A stretch of DNA of 64,000 bases from an uncultured Psychroserpens sp. (lineage in GTDB: Bacteria > Bacteroidota > Bacteroidia > Flavobacteriales > Flavobacteriaceae). The notes below the pieces were generated by a model that worked only from the letters and a program-made list of their open reading frames with translations, searched no databases and was not told where the DNA came from. A program made the position numbers and the translations under genes. Positions 9,193 through 18,211 of the stretch are shown piece by piece; the first letter of the stretch is position 1; every line of letters begins with the position of its first letter. The stretch spans positions 248,001-312,000 of the forward strand of contig NZ_CANLNS010000005.1 of NCBI RefSeq assembly GCF_947492715.1, given 5' to 3'.

Positions 9193-9702
9193 ATGACACA
9201 AACTGATTTTACAAAATTGGTATTACCTTTTAAGGATAAAGTCTTTCGTTTAGCAAAAAGACTTCTAGTTTCTACAGAAGAAGCTGAAGATGCAACGCAA
9301 GAGATTTTAATGAAATTGTGGCGCAATAGAGAGAAAATAGCTGAATATAAAAATGTAGAAGCGTTTTCAATGACAATGACAAAGAATTTTTGCTTAGATC
9401 GATTAAAATCAAAACAAGCGCAAAATTTAAAAATTGTTCACAGTAATTATCAAGACAATAACACGTCTTTACAAAAACAAGTAGAAAATAAAGATAGTGT
9501 TGATTGGGTATCAAAAATAATTGAAGAATTACCAGAACAACAAAAAATAATATTACAACTCAGAGATATAGAAGAGTATGACTTTGATGAAATAGCAAAA
9601 GTAGTAGACATGAATCCTACAGCCATTAGAGTCGCTTTATCAAGAGCAAGAAAAACAATAAGAGAAAAATTAACTAATACACATCGCTATGGTATTAAAT
9701 AG
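9193..9702 (+). CDS. ECF-type RNA polymerase sigma factor
   Basis: A 169-aa sigma-70 family member. Region 2 (about residues 8-75) has AEDATQEILMKLWRNREKI, and region 4 (about 112-165) has EELPEQQKIILQLRDIEEYDFDEIA and a helix-turn-helix ending RVALSRARKTIREKL. It is the first gene of a four-gene plus-strand operon with a small membrane protein and two DUF4252 proteins. Its stop overlaps the next start by 14 bp, as is usual for a sigma factor and its membrane partner. Confidence 0.92.
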   Translation: MTQTDFTKLVLPFKDKVFRLAKRLLVSTEEAEDATQEILMKLWRNREKIAEYKNVEAFSMTMTKNFCLDRLKSKQAQNLKIVHSNYQDNNTSLQKQVENKDSVDWVSKIIEELPEQQKIILQLRDIEEYDFDEIAKVVDMNPTAIRVALSRARKTIREKLTNTHRYGIK

Positions 9703-10213
9703 TATAGAAAAATTACTGGAAAAGTATGACAATGGCGAAACAACGCTAAAAGAAGAGCAGCATTTAAAAGCTTATTTCGCTCAAGAAGAAGTTGCTCCAC
9801 ATTTAGAGTCGTACAAAATGATGTTTCAATACTTTAACAACACAAAACAAGAGCTTTATACGAAAGACGTTCCATTAAAACCTAGAAAAAGCTATATCTA
9901 TCAATGGATTTCTGTCGCAGCAGTTGCGGTTCTTATGTTAGGAATTATGGTTCCTAAAGTTTTGGGAGGTGAAGAACTAGTTGACCCGCTTGCAGGTTTA
10001 ACTGATGAAGAACGTAAAGTTTACACCGAAACCAAAGAAGCGTTATCAATGTTATCATCAAATTTTAATGATGCAGCAAGTAGCGTAAATACACTGAGTC
10101 TTGTATCTACCAGTTTTAATAAAGGTGCAGAAAAAGCGAGCCACGTGAGTGAGTTTAGCAAAACAACAGACAAATTAATTAAGAAGAAAAAAACAAGTAA
10201 AAACAAAAACTAG
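9689..10213 (+). CDS. Single-pass membrane protein, probable partner (anti-sigma-like) of the ECF factor
   Basis: A 174-aa protein. The N-terminal cytoplasmic part (1-70) is acidic and includes LEKYDNGETTLKEEQHLKAYF, which resembles the N-terminal zone of Bacteroidota anti-sigma proteins. One membrane helix follows at about 73-92, then a charged extracytoplasmic tail ending in a Lys-rich stretch. There is no classic HxxxCxxC zinc motif. Overlap with the sigma gene argues for function as its regulator; this is inference from context. Confidence 0.75.
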   Translation: MVLNSIEKLLEKYDNGETTLKEEQHLKAYFAQEEVAPHLESYKMMFQYFNNTKQELYTKDVPLKPRKSYIYQWISVAAVAVLMLGIMVPKVLGGEELVDPLAGLTDEERKVYTETKEALSMLSSNFNDAASSVNTLSLVSTSFNKGAEKASHVSEFSKTTDKLIKKKKTSKNKN

Positions 10214-10218
10214 AAATC

Positions 10219-10788
10219 ATGAAGAAATTAATATTAATACTTACAATTGCTTTATCGTCAAATATAATGTTTGCTCAAAGTGCTTTTGATAAATATGAAG
10301 ATAAAGAAGGTGTAATGACAGTTGTACTTACACAGCGAATGTTTAAAATGTTAGCTACAGTAGGTATAGATACCGACGATCCAGAAATGAAAGCCTATGT
10401 AGATATGGCAAAAAAGATTACAGGACTTAAAGTATTTACTACTGGAGATGAAAAAATCTCTGCCGATATGAATGCTACTGTAAATGGGTATTTAAAATCA
10501 TCAAAATTAGATGAATTAATGCGTATCAAAGATGGAGACCAAACGGTGAAGTTTTATGTAAAAGAAGGTAAAGATGAAAACCACGTGAAAGAATTATTAA
10601 TGTTCATTAACGGTTTGAAAGAATTTACTAACGGTAAGGATATTACTATAAACGGGAAGAAAAGAGAAGTAGAAACTGTGTTGTTAACGCTTACGGGAGA
10701 TATAGATTTAAGACAAATCTCTAAGTTAACAAGCCAGATGAACATGCCAGGCGGAGACCAATTAAAGAAGGCAAGTAAAAAGAACTAA
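10219..10788 (+). CDS. DUF4252 secreted protein
   Basis: A 189-aa protein with a cleavable signal peptide (cut near residue 20, IMFAQ). The mature part matches the DUF4252 pattern seen behind ECF sigma genes in Flavobacteria: a compact alpha/beta domain with MAKKITGLKVFTTGDEK and a central LKSSKLDELMRIKDGDQTV. The start is 5 bp after the previous stop. It has no known enzymatic function and is probably a periplasmic member of the stress or signalling unit controlled by the sigma factor. Confidence 0.8.
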   Translation: MKKLILILTIALSSNIMFAQSAFDKYEDKEGVMTVVLTQRMFKMLATVGIDTDDPEMKAYVDMAKKITGLKVFTTGDEKISADMNATVNGYLKSSKLDELMRIKDGDQTVKFYVKEGKDENHVKELLMFINGLKEFTNGKDITINGKKREVETVLLTLTGDIDLRQISKLTSQMNMPGGDQLKKASKKN

Positions 10789-10793
10789 AGATT

Positions 10794-11342
10794 ATGAATA
10801 CATCAATCAAAACAATAATCAAAATGTTAATCTTGGTTGTGACTATACAAAGTTGCAACCAGGATTTAACATTGCAAACCTATTATGTAGATAGTGAGTT
10901 GGCACCAGGTTTCACAAGTTTAGACGTACCAACAAGTATGCTTAAAATTGATGAAAGCACGTTAACCGAAGCACAGAAAGATGCTTATGAGTCTATAGAC
11001 AAGTTAAGCCTTTTAGCTTTTGTTGCAGACGATAGCAACAAGGCAGAAATGGATACAGAAATTGCTAAAATAAAAACCATCTTAAAAGACAGCAAGTATG
11101 AAGAACTCATGAGAGGTGGAAATTCTACCGATGGAAAATTCGTTGTAAAATGTATTGGTGGTGAAGGTGATAATGTTGATGAGTTTATCCTTTTCGGAAA
11201 TTCTAACGATAACGGATTTGTTGTTGTGAGAATTCTTGGTGACGATATGAACTTTAATAAAATAATGGAACTGGCATCTGTTTTTGATGAAAATAGTATT
11301 GAGGAAACTCAGTTCAAAGACATCGCCAAATTTTTTAAATAG
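10794..11342 (+). CDS. DUF4252-like lipoprotein
   Basis: A 182-aa lipoprotein (lipobox ending at Cys21, TIQSC). The mature domain resembles the preceding DUF4252 protein, with ILKDSKYEELMRGGNSTDGK equivalent to the LKSSKLDELMR region, so the two are likely diverged paralogues. Last gene of the sigma-factor operon; a hairpin terminator follows 28 bp after the stop. Confidence 0.8.
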   Translation: MNTSIKTIIKMLILVVTIQSCNQDLTLQTYYVDSELAPGFTSLDVPTSMLKIDESTLTEAQKDAYESIDKLSLLAFVADDSNKAEMDTEIAKIKTILKDSKYEELMRGGNSTDGKFVVKCIGGEGDNVDEFILFGNSNDNGFVVVRILGDDMNFNKIMELASVFDENSIEETQFKDIAKFFK

Positions 11343-11370
11343 ATCTTAATATTTAAAATGTTAATAGAAA

Positions 11371-11404
11371 GCCACTTTAAGTCTGACTACTTAAGGTGGT
11401 TTTT
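11371..11404 (+). terminator. Terminator of the sigma/DUF4252 operon
   Basis: Stem CCACTTTAAGT / ACTTAAGGTGG with a short loop, followed on the plus strand by TTTTTG. It overlaps the last codons of the convergent small membrane-protein gene. Confidence 0.8.
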
Positions 11405-11578
11405 GTTTTCAGAGTCTTTGAGAACAATAAGTATTAAGTGAACAGCCAAGAAAGCAAATGCCGAGAATAAAATAGCTTTTACAATAAAGTAATCTAAAAT
11501 GTCTAAAACGCCTGATACAAAGAATCCAGCGAAAATCAATCCTGAAAACACTAGCGTTATTGTATTTTTATGAGGCAT
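11387..11578 (-). CDS. Small membrane protein, 63 aa
   Basis: Two membrane helices (about 7-27 and 32-53) between a short N-terminus and a charged C-terminus (KDSENKNHLK). No family recognised. It lies directly downstream of purB on the same strand with an 11-bp gap, so it is probably co-transcribed. Small two-helix proteins of this kind are common and uncharacterised in Flavobacteriaceae. Confidence 0.65.
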   Translation of the reverse strand: MPHKNTITLVFSGLIFAGFFVSGVLDILDYFIVKAILFSAFAFLAVHLILIVLKDSENKNHLK

Positions 11579-11591
11579 TTGTAGTAGTAGA

Positions 11592-12935
11592 TTAAATTCC
11601 TGTATAATTACTTGGGTTGATAGCTTTTAATTCCGTTTTTATGGCTTCGGAAACCTCTAAGGTATCAATAAATTCTGAAATAGAGCTTTCATTAATCGTT
11701 TCATTAGTTCTCGTCAAGCCTTTTAAGGCTTCATACGGATTAGGATAAGCCTCTCGCCTTAGGATGGTTTGAATGGCTTCTGCAACCACAGCCCAATTGT
11801 TTTCTAAATCTTGAGCAAACTTATCTTCGTTTAGTAATAATTTATTTAAACCCTTTAAAGTCGACTTGAAACCAATCAAGGTATGACCAAATGGAACACC
11901 AATGTTTCTAAGTACTGTGCTATCTGTTAAATCACGTTGCAATCTCGAAATAGGTAACTTTGCTGATAAATGCTCAAAAATAGCATTAGCGATTCCTAAA
12001 TTTCCTTCAGAGTTTTCAAAATCTATGGGATTCACTTTATGTGGCATAGCGCTACTTCCAACTTCACCTTTCTTAATTTTTTGCTTAAAGTAATCCATAG
12101 ACACGTATGTCCAAATATCACGATCTAAATCAATAACAATAGTATTGATACGTTTTAAAGCATCAAACAAGGCTGCCATATGATCGTAATGTTCAATCTG
12201 CGTGGTAGGAAACGAATGCTGCAAACCTAATTTTTCTTGAACAAAACTGGTACCAAAAGCTTTCCAATCCATATTTGGATAAGCTACTTTGTGTGCATTA
12301 AAGTTTCCAGTTGCACCTCCAAATTTGGCAGCACTAGGCACATCATTTAACAAATTAAATTGTTCTTCCAGTCGCGTCACAAAAACTTGTATTTCTTTTC
12401 CTAAACGCGTTGGCGATGCAGGTTGACCATGTGTTCTGGCTAACATCGGAATAGCTTGCCATTCACTTGCTAATTCTTTTAGTTTTTTAAGAACTTCTAA
12501 GTATTCAGGAACATAAACATCATTCATAGCATCTTTTATGCTTAATGGAATGGCCGTGTTATTAATGTCCTGAGACGTTAATCCAAAATGGATAAACTCT
12601 TTGTGTTTTGATAAATTAAGCGTGTCAAACTGTTCTTTAATAAAGTATTCAACAGCTTTAACATCATGATTGGTAATGGCCTCAATGTCTTTAATAGCCT
12701 GAGCATCTTCCGAAGAAAATGTCCTATAAATTGCTCTAAGATCATCAAAAACCGAAGTGTCAATATCTGAAAGTTGTGGAAGTTCGGCTTCGCAAAGTGC
12801 TATAAAATATTCTATTTCTACTAAAACGCGATATTTAATGAGTGCTTCTTCAGAAAAATAGGGTGCTAACTTATCTACTTTATTCCTGTAGCGACCATCT
12901 ATTGGTGAGATGGCGTTGAGAGATGATATTGACAT
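11592..12935 (-). CDS. purB: Adenylosuccinate lyase
   Basis: Purine biosynthesis enzyme that cleaves SAICAR and adenylosuccinate. Full length at 447 aa. It begins LNAISPIDGRYRNKV, the typical bacterial PurB start. It carries the TSQDINNTA region, ARTHGQPASPT with the catalytic His, and the lyase signature SSAMPHKVNPIDFEN with the catalytic Ser. A TATCTTTG promoter element lies just upstream of the start. This is a core gene with normal base composition. Confidence 0.97.
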   Translation of the reverse strand: MSISSLNAISPIDGRYRNKVDKLAPYFSEEALIKYRVLVEIEYFIALCEAELPQLSDIDTSVFDDLRAIYRTFSSEDAQAIKDIEAITNHDVKAVEYFIKEQFDTLNLSKHKEFIHFGLTSQDINNTAIPLSIKDAMNDVYVPEYLEVLKKLKELASEWQAIPMLARTHGQPASPTRLGKEIQVFVTRLEEQFNLLNDVPSAAKFGGATGNFNAHKVAYPNMDWKAFGTSFVQEKLGLQHSFPTTQIEHYDHMAALFDALKRINTIVIDLDRDIWTYVSMDYFKQKIKKGEVGSSAMPHKVNPIDFENSEGNLGIANAIFEHLSAKLPISRLQRDLTDSTVLRNIGVPFGHTLIGFKSTLKGLNKLLLNEDKFAQDLENNWAVVAEAIQTILRREAYPNPYEALKGLTRTNETINESSISEFIDTLEVSEAIKTELKAINPSNYTGI

Positions 12936-12956
12936 TAGTTGTGTGTTTAGGGTAGC

Positions 12957-12964
12957 AAAGATAG
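12957..12964 (-). promoter_or_regulatory. Probable promoter -7 element of purB
   Basis: On the minus strand the octamer reads TATCTTTG, matching the Bacteroidota TAnnTTTG element, about 22 bp before the ATG. No clear TTG is seen at the -33 position. Confidence 0.4.
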
Positions 12965-13023
12965 AAAAATCGAACGTTAAATTGAAGATAAATTAGTTAT
13001 CTTAGGGCATAAATTTTACTATC

Positions 13024-14004
13024 ATGCAGAAGCTCTTTCTATTCATTTTTATTTTAAGTTTTCAAACCATGTCTTCACAAGTTTATAAAAAATCAGAACC
13101 CTTTACGCATACCTATTCTATTGTTGCCAGAGATTCTGTTACAGGAGATATTGGTGTTGCTGTACAATCCCATTGGTTTAGTGTTGGTTCTGTAGTGACT
13201 TATGGTGAAGCTGGCGTTGGTGTTGTGGCAACTCAGTCTTTAGTAAATCCTGCTTATGGACCAAAAGGATTGGCTTTGATGGCCGAAGGAATAAGTCCTA
13301 ATGATGCTTTAAAGACATTAATAGGTGAAGATGAGGGAGAAATGTATCGTCAAGTGGCTTTTTTAAATGTAAAAGGAGATGTGGCTACACATACTGGTAG
13401 TTTATGCATTGCAGAAGCTGGACATCGACAAGGTAAGAATTTTTCGGTACAAGCAAATATGATGCTTAGCAATACCGTTTGGGATGCCATGGCGAAAGCC
13501 TTCGAAACTACCAAAGGTGATTTAAGTACCCGAATTCTTGCCGCACTAAAAGCTGCCGAAGGTGAAAAAGGAGATATTAGAGGTCAACAGTCTGCTGCAA
13601 TTTTAATTGTAAAAGGAACAGCAACAGGTAACTCGTGGGAAGATACTATAATGGATTTGCGGGTGGAAGATCATGAAAAACCCATTGACGAATTAGAACG
13701 ATTGATTAAAGTTCAAAAGGCTTACGACTTTATGAATAAAGGCGATTTGGCGATGGAAGCTGGTGATTCTGAAAAGGCGGAATCATTATATCTTAGCGCA
13801 CAAAAATTATTTCCAGATAACCTTGAAATGCAGTACTGGTACGCTATTAACTTATTAAATAATAAAGAGTTTGACAAAGCGCATCCTGTGTTGAAATCTA
13901 TTTTTGAAAAAGACAATAACTGGCGGATTTTAACTGGACGCTTGGTTAAAAGTAAGTTGTTAGTTATTTCCGAAAATGAACTAGCAAAAGTTATGGCGCT
14001 TTAA
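13024..14004 (+). CDS. DUF1028 family protein with C-terminal TPR-like region
   Basis: A 326-aa protein with a signal peptide (cut near residue 19, MSSQ). Residues 28-220 form the DUF1028 domain, an Ntn-hydrolase-like fold beginning YSIVARDSVTGDIGVAVQSH with GVGVVATQSLVNPAYG following. Residues 230-320 are helical with a TPR-like pattern (AMEAGDSEKAESLYLSAQKL). Function of the family is unproven. It ends tail-to-tail with the next gene, overlapping by 4 bp. Confidence 0.85.
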   Translation: MQKLFLFIFILSFQTMSSQVYKKSEPFTHTYSIVARDSVTGDIGVAVQSHWFSVGSVVTYGEAGVGVVATQSLVNPAYGPKGLALMAEGISPNDALKTLIGEDEGEMYRQVAFLNVKGDVATHTGSLCIAEAGHRQGKNFSVQANMMLSNTVWDAMAKAFETTKGDLSTRILAALKAAEGEKGDIRGQQSAAILIVKGTATGNSWEDTIMDLRVEDHEKPIDELERLIKVQKAYDFMNKGDLAMEAGDSEKAESLYLSAQKLFPDNLEMQYWYAINLLNNKEFDKAHPVLKSIFEKDNNWRILTGRLVKSKLLVISENELAKVMAL

Positions 14005-14567
14005 TTCTTTTTAACCTTCTTTAAAATATGACGAGCTCTGGCCTTAAAACCAGAACTTTGCATTTGATAGTCGCGTTCTAAAATCATAACCAATTCTGGA
14101 TGAATCCAATCTTCATCTTGTCCTAAAAGGTATAGTGAATTCATGGCATAAGCCTTAGGGGCAATTTTCTCGTCGTTAATCATCCAATCAAAACAGGCTT
14201 CAATAATTTTCTCTTTATGCTTAGGGGTTAGCGCAGTTTTTATTTTGTTATCGTGTTTTGAATAATAAGCTGTTACTAAATATTCACAAACTTTGGCAAC
14301 AGGTCTTACGGCGGAATCTAAATGTACTTTGTGTATGTTCTCGGTAAATTCGTCCAAATATGGAAGACTAGCTTCTAAACGCTCACCACACATAAATTCA
14401 AACACCCATGCAGCACGACAGGATATTTTATCATCCACCATAAAAAGAATGTTTAATAGCTTCGGAATTAAATCTGGATTATTAATGACCAAGTTGGCAT
14501 AATAGAGGCGTTTTTCACGAGAGTGATTCACATAATTTAATTCTTGATAAAGTTGATCTGTAGTCAC
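14001..14567 (-). CDS. Hypothetical alpha-helical (HEAT-like) protein
   Basis: A 188-aa all-helical cytoplasmic protein without a signal peptide. The repeating helix pairs (for example LIPKLLNILFMVDDKISCRAA and DWIHPELVMILERDYQMQ) resemble HEAT repeats. From memory, relatives in flavobacterial genomes are sometimes labelled adenylosuccinate lyase; nothing in this sequence supports that, since none of the lyase motifs are present. Function unknown. Confidence 0.75.
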   Translation of the reverse strand: MTTDQLYQELNYVNHSREKRLYYANLVINNPDLIPKLLNILFMVDDKISCRAAWVFEFMCGERLEASLPYLDEFTENIHKVHLDSAVRPVAKVCEYLVTAYYSKHDNKIKTALTPKHKEKIIEACFDWMINDEKIAPKAYAMNSLYLLGQDEDWIHPELVMILERDYQMQSSGFKARARHILKKVKKN

Positions 14568-14605
14568 CTTGATTTTGTATTTTTAGATCACTAAAATTAT
14601 ATAAA

Positions 14606-15076
14606 ATGAAAATCATAAAAAAGATACTTGTTGTTTTATTAATTGCTTTCATAATTATGCAATTTTTCGGACCAGACAAAAACGAGGGTGATTTAACCTC
14701 TATAAATGCTTTTATAGCAGATACAAATCCGCCTAACGATGTACATGAAATTTTAAAAAATGCTTGTTTTGATTGTCATAGTGATGTGACAAGATATCCA
14801 TGGTATAATAAAATCACACCTATAAATTATTGGATGGCAGATCATATAGATCATGGAAAAGGCCATTTTGATGTATCGTCTTGGGAAGGGTATTCTCTAA
14901 AAAAGAAAGATCACAAAATGGATGAGCTTATCGAAATGGTTGAGGCTAAAGAGATGCCGCTTCCGTCGTATACATGGACTCATGGTGATGCTAAACTTTC
15001 TGAAGCACAAATTAAAGCTATTGTCGATTGGGGCAAAGCAGTTAGAGCTAAGTATAGCGAGCAGATGCAACCATAA
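14606..15076 (+). CDS. Membrane-anchored haem-binding domain protein
   Basis: A 156-aa protein. The N-terminal helix (about 4-22) anchors it to the membrane. The mature part contains a single CxxCH haem-attachment motif, ACFDCHSD near residues 49-56, followed by RYPWYNKITPINYWMADHI, typical of the Haem_bd family. It ends with a helix IKAIVDWGKAVRAKYSEQ. It probably serves periplasmic electron transfer or haem sensing. A glycosyltransferase gene follows 14 bp downstream. Confidence 0.85.
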   Translation: MKIIKKILVVLLIAFIIMQFFGPDKNEGDLTSINAFIADTNPPNDVHEILKNACFDCHSDVTRYPWYNKITPINYWMADHIDHGKGHFDVSSWEGYSLKKKDHKMDELIEMVEAKEMPLPSYTWTHGDAKLSEAQIKAIVDWGKAVRAKYSEQMQP

Positions 15077-15090
15077 TAACTCCGTGTCAT

Positions 15091-16320
15091 TTGAATAAAA
15101 AACTGCTTATTATTGGTTTTGTTTGGCCAGAGCCTAAGAGCTCGGCGGCAGGAAGCCGAATGATGCAACTCATTGCATTTTTTCAGTCTGAAGGTTATAG
15201 CGTCAGTTTTGCGAGCGCCTGTGCTAAGAGTGATAATGCATTTGACCTCTCTACGATTGGAGTAGATAGAATCACTATTAAACTCAACCATTCAAGTTTT
15301 GATGATTTTGCATTACAGCTAAATCCAGATGTTGTGCTTTTTGATCGGTTTATGACCGAAGAGCAGTTTGGTTGGCGAATTACTGAGCAATGCCCAGAGG
15401 CTATCAAAATTTTAGATACAGAAGATTTACATTTCTTGAGACGAGCACGACTGCAGGCATTTAAAGATGAGAAAGCCGTCTCTAACGATTATATTTTTAA
15501 TGACACGACAAAACGAGAAATCGCTAGTATTTATCGTTGTGATTTGAGTTTAATTATTTCAAAAGCCGAAATGCAACTACTAGAGCAGATGTTTAAAATT
15601 GATTCATCGCTATTGCTTTATCTTCCATTTCTTATCGATCCTATTTCCGAAGAACAACAACAAACATGTTCTACTTTTGAAGAACGCCAGCATTTTATAT
15701 CAATAGGAAATTTTCTTCATGAGCCCAATTATAACGCACTGTTGTATTTAAAAGAAACCATTTGGAAAGGGATTAGACAACGACTACCTAAAGCCCAATT
15801 GCACAATTATGGCGCCTACGCTTCTCAGAAAGTAGATCAGTTACATAACGAAAATGAAGGGTTTTTAATTAAGGGTTTTGCTCTAGACGTTGGAGATGTT
15901 ATGCAGCAATCGAAAGTGCTTTTAGCCCCAATTCGGTTTGGAGCAGGGCTGAAAGGAAAGTTGTTTGATGCCATGCAAAATGGCACACCATATGTAACAA
16001 CTACAATTGGAGCAGAGGGTGTTGTAGAAGATGCAGAGCAGGATTTTGTGTGTGATGTGGCAGAAGAATTTATAGATTACGCAGTAGAGCTATATCAAAG
16101 CGAATCACTTTGGACTACGCAACAAAAGATGGGGTTTCAGATTTTAAACACACAATTCTCAAAGACAAACTTTGAAGTTCAGTTTAACGACCGATTGCAT
16201 GTGGTTTGCAAAGACTTAGAATCACATAGGCAGAAAAACTTTATCGGACAAGTACTTCAACATCATACTTTGCAAAGTACTAAGTTTATGAGTAAGTGGA
16301 TTGAAGCAAAAAATTCGTGA
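15091..16320 (+). CDS. GT4-type glycosyltransferase with TTG start
   Basis: A 409-aa cytosolic glycosyltransferase. The N-terminal Rossmann domain begins KKLLIIGFVWPEPKSSAAGS. The C-terminal nucleotide-sugar domain contains IKGFALDVGDVMQQSKVLLAP and the GAGLKGKLFDAMQNGTPYV motif of GT4 enzymes (the sugar-nucleotide-binding Glu is not obvious). The start is TTG: the frame is open from there and the first residues align with the expected beta strand, and no earlier ATG fits. The acceptor is unknown. Confidence 0.82.
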   Translation: MNKKLLIIGFVWPEPKSSAAGSRMMQLIAFFQSEGYSVSFASACAKSDNAFDLSTIGVDRITIKLNHSSFDDFALQLNPDVVLFDRFMTEEQFGWRITEQCPEAIKILDTEDLHFLRRARLQAFKDEKAVSNDYIFNDTTKREIASIYRCDLSLIISKAEMQLLEQMFKIDSSLLLYLPFLIDPISEEQQQTCSTFEERQHFISIGNFLHEPNYNALLYLKETIWKGIRQRLPKAQLHNYGAYASQKVDQLHNENEGFLIKGFALDVGDVMQQSKVLLAPIRFGAGLKGKLFDAMQNGTPYVTTTIGAEGVVEDAEQDFVCDVAEEFIDYAVELYQSESLWTTQQKMGFQILNTQFSKTNFEVQFNDRLHVVCKDLESHRQKNFIGQVLQHHTLQSTKFMSKWIEAKNS

Positions 16321-16330
16321 TTTAAAAGCA

Positions 16331-16357
16331 TAAAAAAACCCGAAACAAGTTCGGGTA
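16331..16357 (-). terminator. Terminator of yebC
   Basis: Stem ACCCGAA / TTCGGGT with a 5-nt loop; on the minus strand it is followed by a run of seven U, 19 bp after the yebC stop. It may also help end the convergent glycosyltransferase transcript. Confidence 0.85.
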
Positions 16358-16375
16358 TATAGGATTACATTTTAT

Positions 16376-17098
16376 TTATTCGTCAGTAGACTCCTCCATG
16401 GTATGGTAGACGTTTTGAACGTCATCATCTTCTTCCAGTTTTTCGAGTAATTTTTCTACCTCTTCAGCTTGTTCTGTACTGAGTTTTTTTGTGACTTGTG
16501 GGATACGTTCAAAGCCAGATGATAAAATTTCAATAGATCTTGATTCTAATTCGGCTTGAATGGTACCAAAGTTCTCAAAAGGGGCATAAATTAAAATACC
16601 ATCGTCATCAGCAAAAACCTCTTCAGCACCATAATCGATAAATTCTAATTCAATTTCTTCTGGATCAAGACCTTCAGCATTTATTCTAAAATTGCAGGTA
16701 CGATCAAACATAAAGACTACAGATCCAGATGTCCCTAAGCTACCATCGCACTTATTAAAATAACTACGAACATTAGCTACTGTGCGCGTATTATTGTCGG
16801 TTGCAGTTTCTACTAAAACGGCAATACCATGAGGTGCATAACCTTCAAAAACAACTTCTTTATAATCGCCTTGATTTTTATCTGAAGCTCTTTTAATAGC
16901 ACGCTCGATATTGTCTTTAGGCATGTTAACGGCCTTTGCGTTTTGAATTACCGCACGCAATCGAGAGTTAGAATCTGGATCAGGTCCTCCTTCTTTAACA
17001 GCCATAACAATGTCTTTACCAATACGTGTAAAGGCCTTGCTCATTGCCGACCATCGTTTCATTTTTCTTGCTTTGCGAAATTCAAAAGCTCTTCCCAT
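16376..17098 (-). CDS. yebC: YebC/PmpR family protein
   Basis: A 240-aa member of the YebC family, known for DNA-binding regulation and, in more recent work, for relieving ribosome stalling. It begins MGRAFEFRKARKMKRWSAMS, with AKAVNMPKDNIERAIKRA and the acidic middle domain following. Length is normal. A good -33/-7 promoter lies upstream and a terminator downstream, so it is transcribed alone. Confidence 0.95.
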   Translation of the reverse strand: MGRAFEFRKARKMKRWSAMSKAFTRIGKDIVMAVKEGGPDPDSNSRLRAVIQNAKAVNMPKDNIERAIKRASDKNQGDYKEVVFEGYAPHGIAVLVETATDNNTRTVANVRSYFNKCDGSLGTSGSVVFMFDRTCNFRINAEGLDPEEIELEFIDYGAEEVFADDDGILIYAPFENFGTIQAELESRSIEILSSGFERIPQVTKKLSTEQAEEVEKLLEKLEEDDDVQNVYHTMEESTDE

Positions 17099-17134
17099 TA
17101 GTGTTCTGTTTTAAAAAATCATTTTAGTGAAGTT

Positions 17135-17165
17135 CAAAATTATCGAAATTATATCGATTTGACAA
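17135..17165 (-). promoter_or_regulatory. Promoter of yebC
   Basis: On the minus strand TTG (17163-17165) is followed by a 20-bp spacer and then TAATTTTG (17135-17142), matching the Bacteroidota consensus TTG / TAnnTTTG. It ends 36 bp before the yebC ATG. Confidence 0.55.
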
Positions 17166-17174
17166 TACTAGAGC

Positions 17175-18209
17175 TTAGTCTTTAGGGATGTGTTTTGATA
17201 AAAACTTCGAATTAGTGGCATTCAAACTATTGATCATTTTCTGGCGTTGCTCATTTAATTCTACGTTTACCTTATTGTAATTATCAGCGGCCTCATTGAT
17301 TTCTTTTACTTTTTTGTTGTAATTATCAATTTGAGCTTCAGTACGTTTACGTTCTGGTGTTTGATCAATAGATGCTTGGATTTTTTCAAAATCTTCATTC
17401 AAAATTAAAAATTCGGTGATCACCGGAATTTGGTTTTCACTTTCGTCTATAAAAAACTCAAACACTTTTTTAGTTGCATTCAGGATTGAAGTATCATTTT
17501 TGTAAGTGGATTTAGTTTTTAAAATTTCTAATCCGTCTTTAGCTGCAGTATTCAAGGCATTTGCGTTTTGTTGAATAGCACTCACATCATTAGCCGTTAT
17601 AGCTTCCCAGAGATATACCTCATTGATATATACTTTAAAATAAGTTAGAAACAAATCATTATAATGTTCAAATACCTGGTTGGAAATTTTCATTTTTTTT
17701 CCAAGGTCGGTTTCATTTTCAACAATATTTATATTGTGTTTAGTGGCAAACTCATGCAGGTTTTTTTCGTAATCTCGTTGCGATTCCTCCATTTTTTTAT
17801 CTGCTAATTCTTGAGCTAAAATATAGGCCTCCATAGCATCATATGACTGTTCTGCAACGGCCTTCATGTCAATGATTTTAGCGTAGTCTTGATTGAGTAG
17901 ATTTTTATTAAAAGTGAGGTGTTCTAATATTTTGTTCTTGTAATCGTCGCCGTCAAAACCGTTGGCTTTTTTAATTTTTAAGATGGCTCTATCAACAGAT
18001 TTTAGAAGATTTTTTCGTTTACCATCAATGCTACGATCACTTTTGCTGTGTGCAACTGCTTTGGTATATCGCCACATATTTTTAGTGATGGCTTTTTGCT
18101 CTTTTCCAACAAAATCTAAATAGTCTGTTGCGCTTTTGAAGTTTTGAGCAGACATAGAAGTAATTACAAATAAAAAGGCGATGGTTAGTTTTAAGCTAAT
18201 GTTTTTCAT
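17175..18209 (-). CDS. Secreted helical protein of unknown function
   Basis: A 344-aa protein with a signal peptide (cut after MSAQ, about residue 22), then almost entirely alpha-helical with charged heptad-like stretches (AELADKKMEESQRDYEKNL; ERKRTEAQIDNYNKKVKEI). It probably forms a periplasmic or surface coiled-coil. It starts 2 bp after the S41 protease stop, so the two are co-expressed; it may be a substrate or adaptor of that protease. No family recognised with confidence. Confidence 0.75.
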   Translation of the reverse strand: MKNISLKLTIAFLFVITSMSAQNFKSATDYLDFVGKEQKAITKNMWRYTKAVAHSKSDRSIDGKRKNLLKSVDRAILKIKKANGFDGDDYKNKILEHLTFNKNLLNQDYAKIIDMKAVAEQSYDAMEAYILAQELADKKMEESQRDYEKNLHEFATKHNINIVENETDLGKKMKISNQVFEHYNDLFLTYFKVYINEVYLWEAITANDVSAIQQNANALNTAAKDGLEILKTKSTYKNDTSILNATKKVFEFFIDESENQIPVITEFLILNEDFEKIQASIDQTPERKRTEAQIDNYNKKVKEINEAADNYNKVNVELNEQRQKMINSLNATNSKFLSKHIPKD

Positions 18210-18211
18210 AC

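Noticed and set aside
14001-14567. Adenylosuccinate lyase
   Set aside because: A label I recall for similar proteins, but no lyase motif is present and the true purB is at 11592-12935.
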